5,857 bases of DNA from assembly GCA_031281985.1 (NCBI GenBank), contig JAITEO010000119.1, positions 1 to 5,857 on the forward strand, given 5' to 3'. Each line of letters opens with the position of its first letter. Position 1 is the first letter of the stretch. Of this stretch, positions 5,361-5,857 are shown one piece after another. Under the pieces are notes generated by a model. It was not told where the DNA came from. It did not search any database and saw only the letters and a list, made by a program, of their open reading frames with translations. A program made the translations under genes and the position numbers. Origin of the DNA: Zoogloeaceae bacterium (GTDB taxonomy: Bacteria; Pseudomonadota; Gammaproteobacteria; Burkholderiales; Rhodocyclaceae).

Positions 5361-5361
5361 A
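5346..5361 (+). repeat. Second copy of a 16-base sequence found after motD
   Basis: GCGGCAAAAAGTAAAA here is identical to 1137-1152. In the motD copy it supplies the left arm of a hairpin; here the right arm is missing. Two exact 16-mers in under 6 kb are unlikely by chance and suggest a dispersed repeat fragment. Confidence 0.6.
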
Positions 5362-5377
5362 ACCGGAAGCGTCGAAA

Positions 5378-5719
5378 GGGTGTGATTCAAAGTGGAGGAT
5401 GTCATGTCGATAACTCATCCCAGACGAAGCGCGGCCACTTGCTGTCCCCTCCCCCCACTGCGGGGAAGGGCTTGTACCCTGCAAGGGTGGCGAAGGCCAG
5501 GAGAGGGCTTCGTTCCATGCGGTACGTAGCCCCTTGCAGGCGGCAATTTCCCCAGAAAAACCCTGACAACGCGCCGTGCCGCCCCCTTGCAGGGTGCAAG
5601 CCCTTGCAGGGTGCAAGCCCTCTCCCGCCCTGCCGGGCACCCTCTCCCCCACAGGCTTGGGGGAGAGGGGACGGCAAGCGGCGGCGCTTCGTTTGGTTCC
5701 TCCGCTTTTACTCGCACCC
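5378..5719. mobile_element. MITE-like non-coding element with terminal inverted repeats
   Basis: The core is 5422-5694. Its first 35 bases and the reverse complement of its last 36 (5659-5694) match at about 31 positions with one indel. They share ACGAAGCGC, then GCC, CTTGC, GTCCCCTC and a C run. The core is flanked on each side, in opposite orientation, by a 22-bp motif (5378-5399 and 5698-5719). The interior has an 11-bp perfect stem (5640-5650 with 5659-5669, loop ACAGGCTT), GCCC/GGGC, CCCC/GGGG and copies of a 17-bp unit. Open frames across it encode only low-complexity proline, glycine and arginine-rich peptides and are artefacts of the repeats. There is no transposase and no clear target duplication. 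Its immobile state or mobility cannot be told from one copy, but the form is that of a palindromic miniature element. Confidence 0.6.
5584..5617. repeat. Two perfect tandem copies of a 17-bp unit
   Basis: CCCTTGCAGGGTGCAAG occurs twice without a gap. Each unit can form CTTGCA/TGCAAG around GGG. Related copies are at 5468-5487 (inverted, one difference over 20 bases), at 5531-5540 (first ten bases only) and near 1788-1807 (one extra T). Confidence 0.8.
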
Positions 5720-5729
5720 CGGCCAAACT

Positions 5730-5812
5730 GGGTGCAATCCAACGTCGTGGAGGAAAACCGTCCAGACGAAGTGCCGCCGATTCGTTGGGTTCCTCAGCTT
5801 TTCATTGCGCCC
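5730..5812. mobile_element. Compact relative of the MITE-like element
   Basis: A degenerate flank motif (5730-5754, GGGTGC then GTGGAGGA) leads to CCAGACGAAG (5763-5772). After only about 10 bases (TGCCGCCGA) come TTCGTTGGG (5781-5789) and an inverted flank motif (5791-5812). This is the same plan as 5378-5719 with almost all of the interior missing. The ends CCAGACGAA and TTCGTTGGG are near inverted repeats of each other. Confidence 0.5.
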
Positions 5813-5857
5813 GCGTCGAAACGGGATCGCACCCCGCTCCGCGCGCGTGTTTGCGCG
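5813..5857. other. Window end with no recognised feature
   Basis: The last 45 bases are GC-rich and carry only a small inverted repeat (CGCGC at 5842-5846, GCGCG at 5853-5857). No start, ribosome site or conserved peptide is visible. Nothing more can be said without the next sequence. Confidence 0.5.

Noticed and set aside
4084..5385. 433-residue open frame on the plus strand opposite mtaD
   Set aside because: It is the antisense of mtaD, whose metal-site motifs are complete. The peptide is dominated by Arg, Gln, His and Gly.
5584..5617. Start of a CRISPR array
   Set aside because: The two 17-bp units are directly abutting with no spacers, and no cas gene is in the window.
5305..5742. N-terminal extension of mtaD by 146 codons
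   Set aside because: It would be encoded by the inverted-repeat element. The amidohydrolase family starts near the DLAIHARWI region, and a plausible promoter lies inside the extension.

Overview
The window looks like the chromosome of a GC-rich, flagellated, ubiquinone-using Gram-negative bacterium, most likely a betaproteobacterium. The evidence is a motC-motD type stator pair, a beta-type OmpA-family protein with a CWRTGYW motif, and an mtaD/ompA/ubiG neighbourhood. The genus cannot be fixed from the sequence alone.

Layout. Bases 2-1131 (+) hold the end of motC and all of motD, a tightly coupled pair encoding the flagellar stator. Bases 1132-1425 have no gene but carry a dense run of short hairpins with three-base loops, ending in a good rho-independent terminator, followed by a REP-like hairpin. 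Bases 1426-1713 (+) encode a small cysteine-rich lipoprotein of unknown function that is clearly poorer in GC than its neighbours. Bases 1714-2062 have no gene and carry a repeat element with a run of ten C and several hairpins. Bases 2063-2374 (+) encode a small, probably three-helix membrane protein of unknown function. The minus strand then carries, in transcription order, mtaD (5304-3952), an ompA-family gene (3883-3209) and ubiG (3137-2415). A strong terminator lies between ompA and ubiG. Bases 5305-5857 have no gene and contain a MITE-like element with imperfect 35-bp terminal inverted repeats, plus a compact relative of it.

How the parts fit. MotC/MotD form the ion-driven stator complex anchored to peptidoglycan. 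MtaD deaminates methylthioadenosine and/or S-adenosylhomocysteine, the by-products of SAM-dependent reactions. UbiG uses SAM for the two O-methylations of ubiquinone synthesis, so MtaD may help remove UbiG's inhibitory product. The OmpA-family protein ties the outer membrane to peptidoglycan. The two small unknown genes sit between the two conserved blocks, among repeats, and look like accessory insertions.

I did not find a defence, CRISPR, toxin-antitoxin or biosynthetic system. The least ordinary content is non-coding: a repeat family, present in at least three modules, built from a 22-bp flank motif, an ACGAAGCG-type end and variable palindromic interiors. It lies on both sides of the ubiG-ompA-mtaD block.
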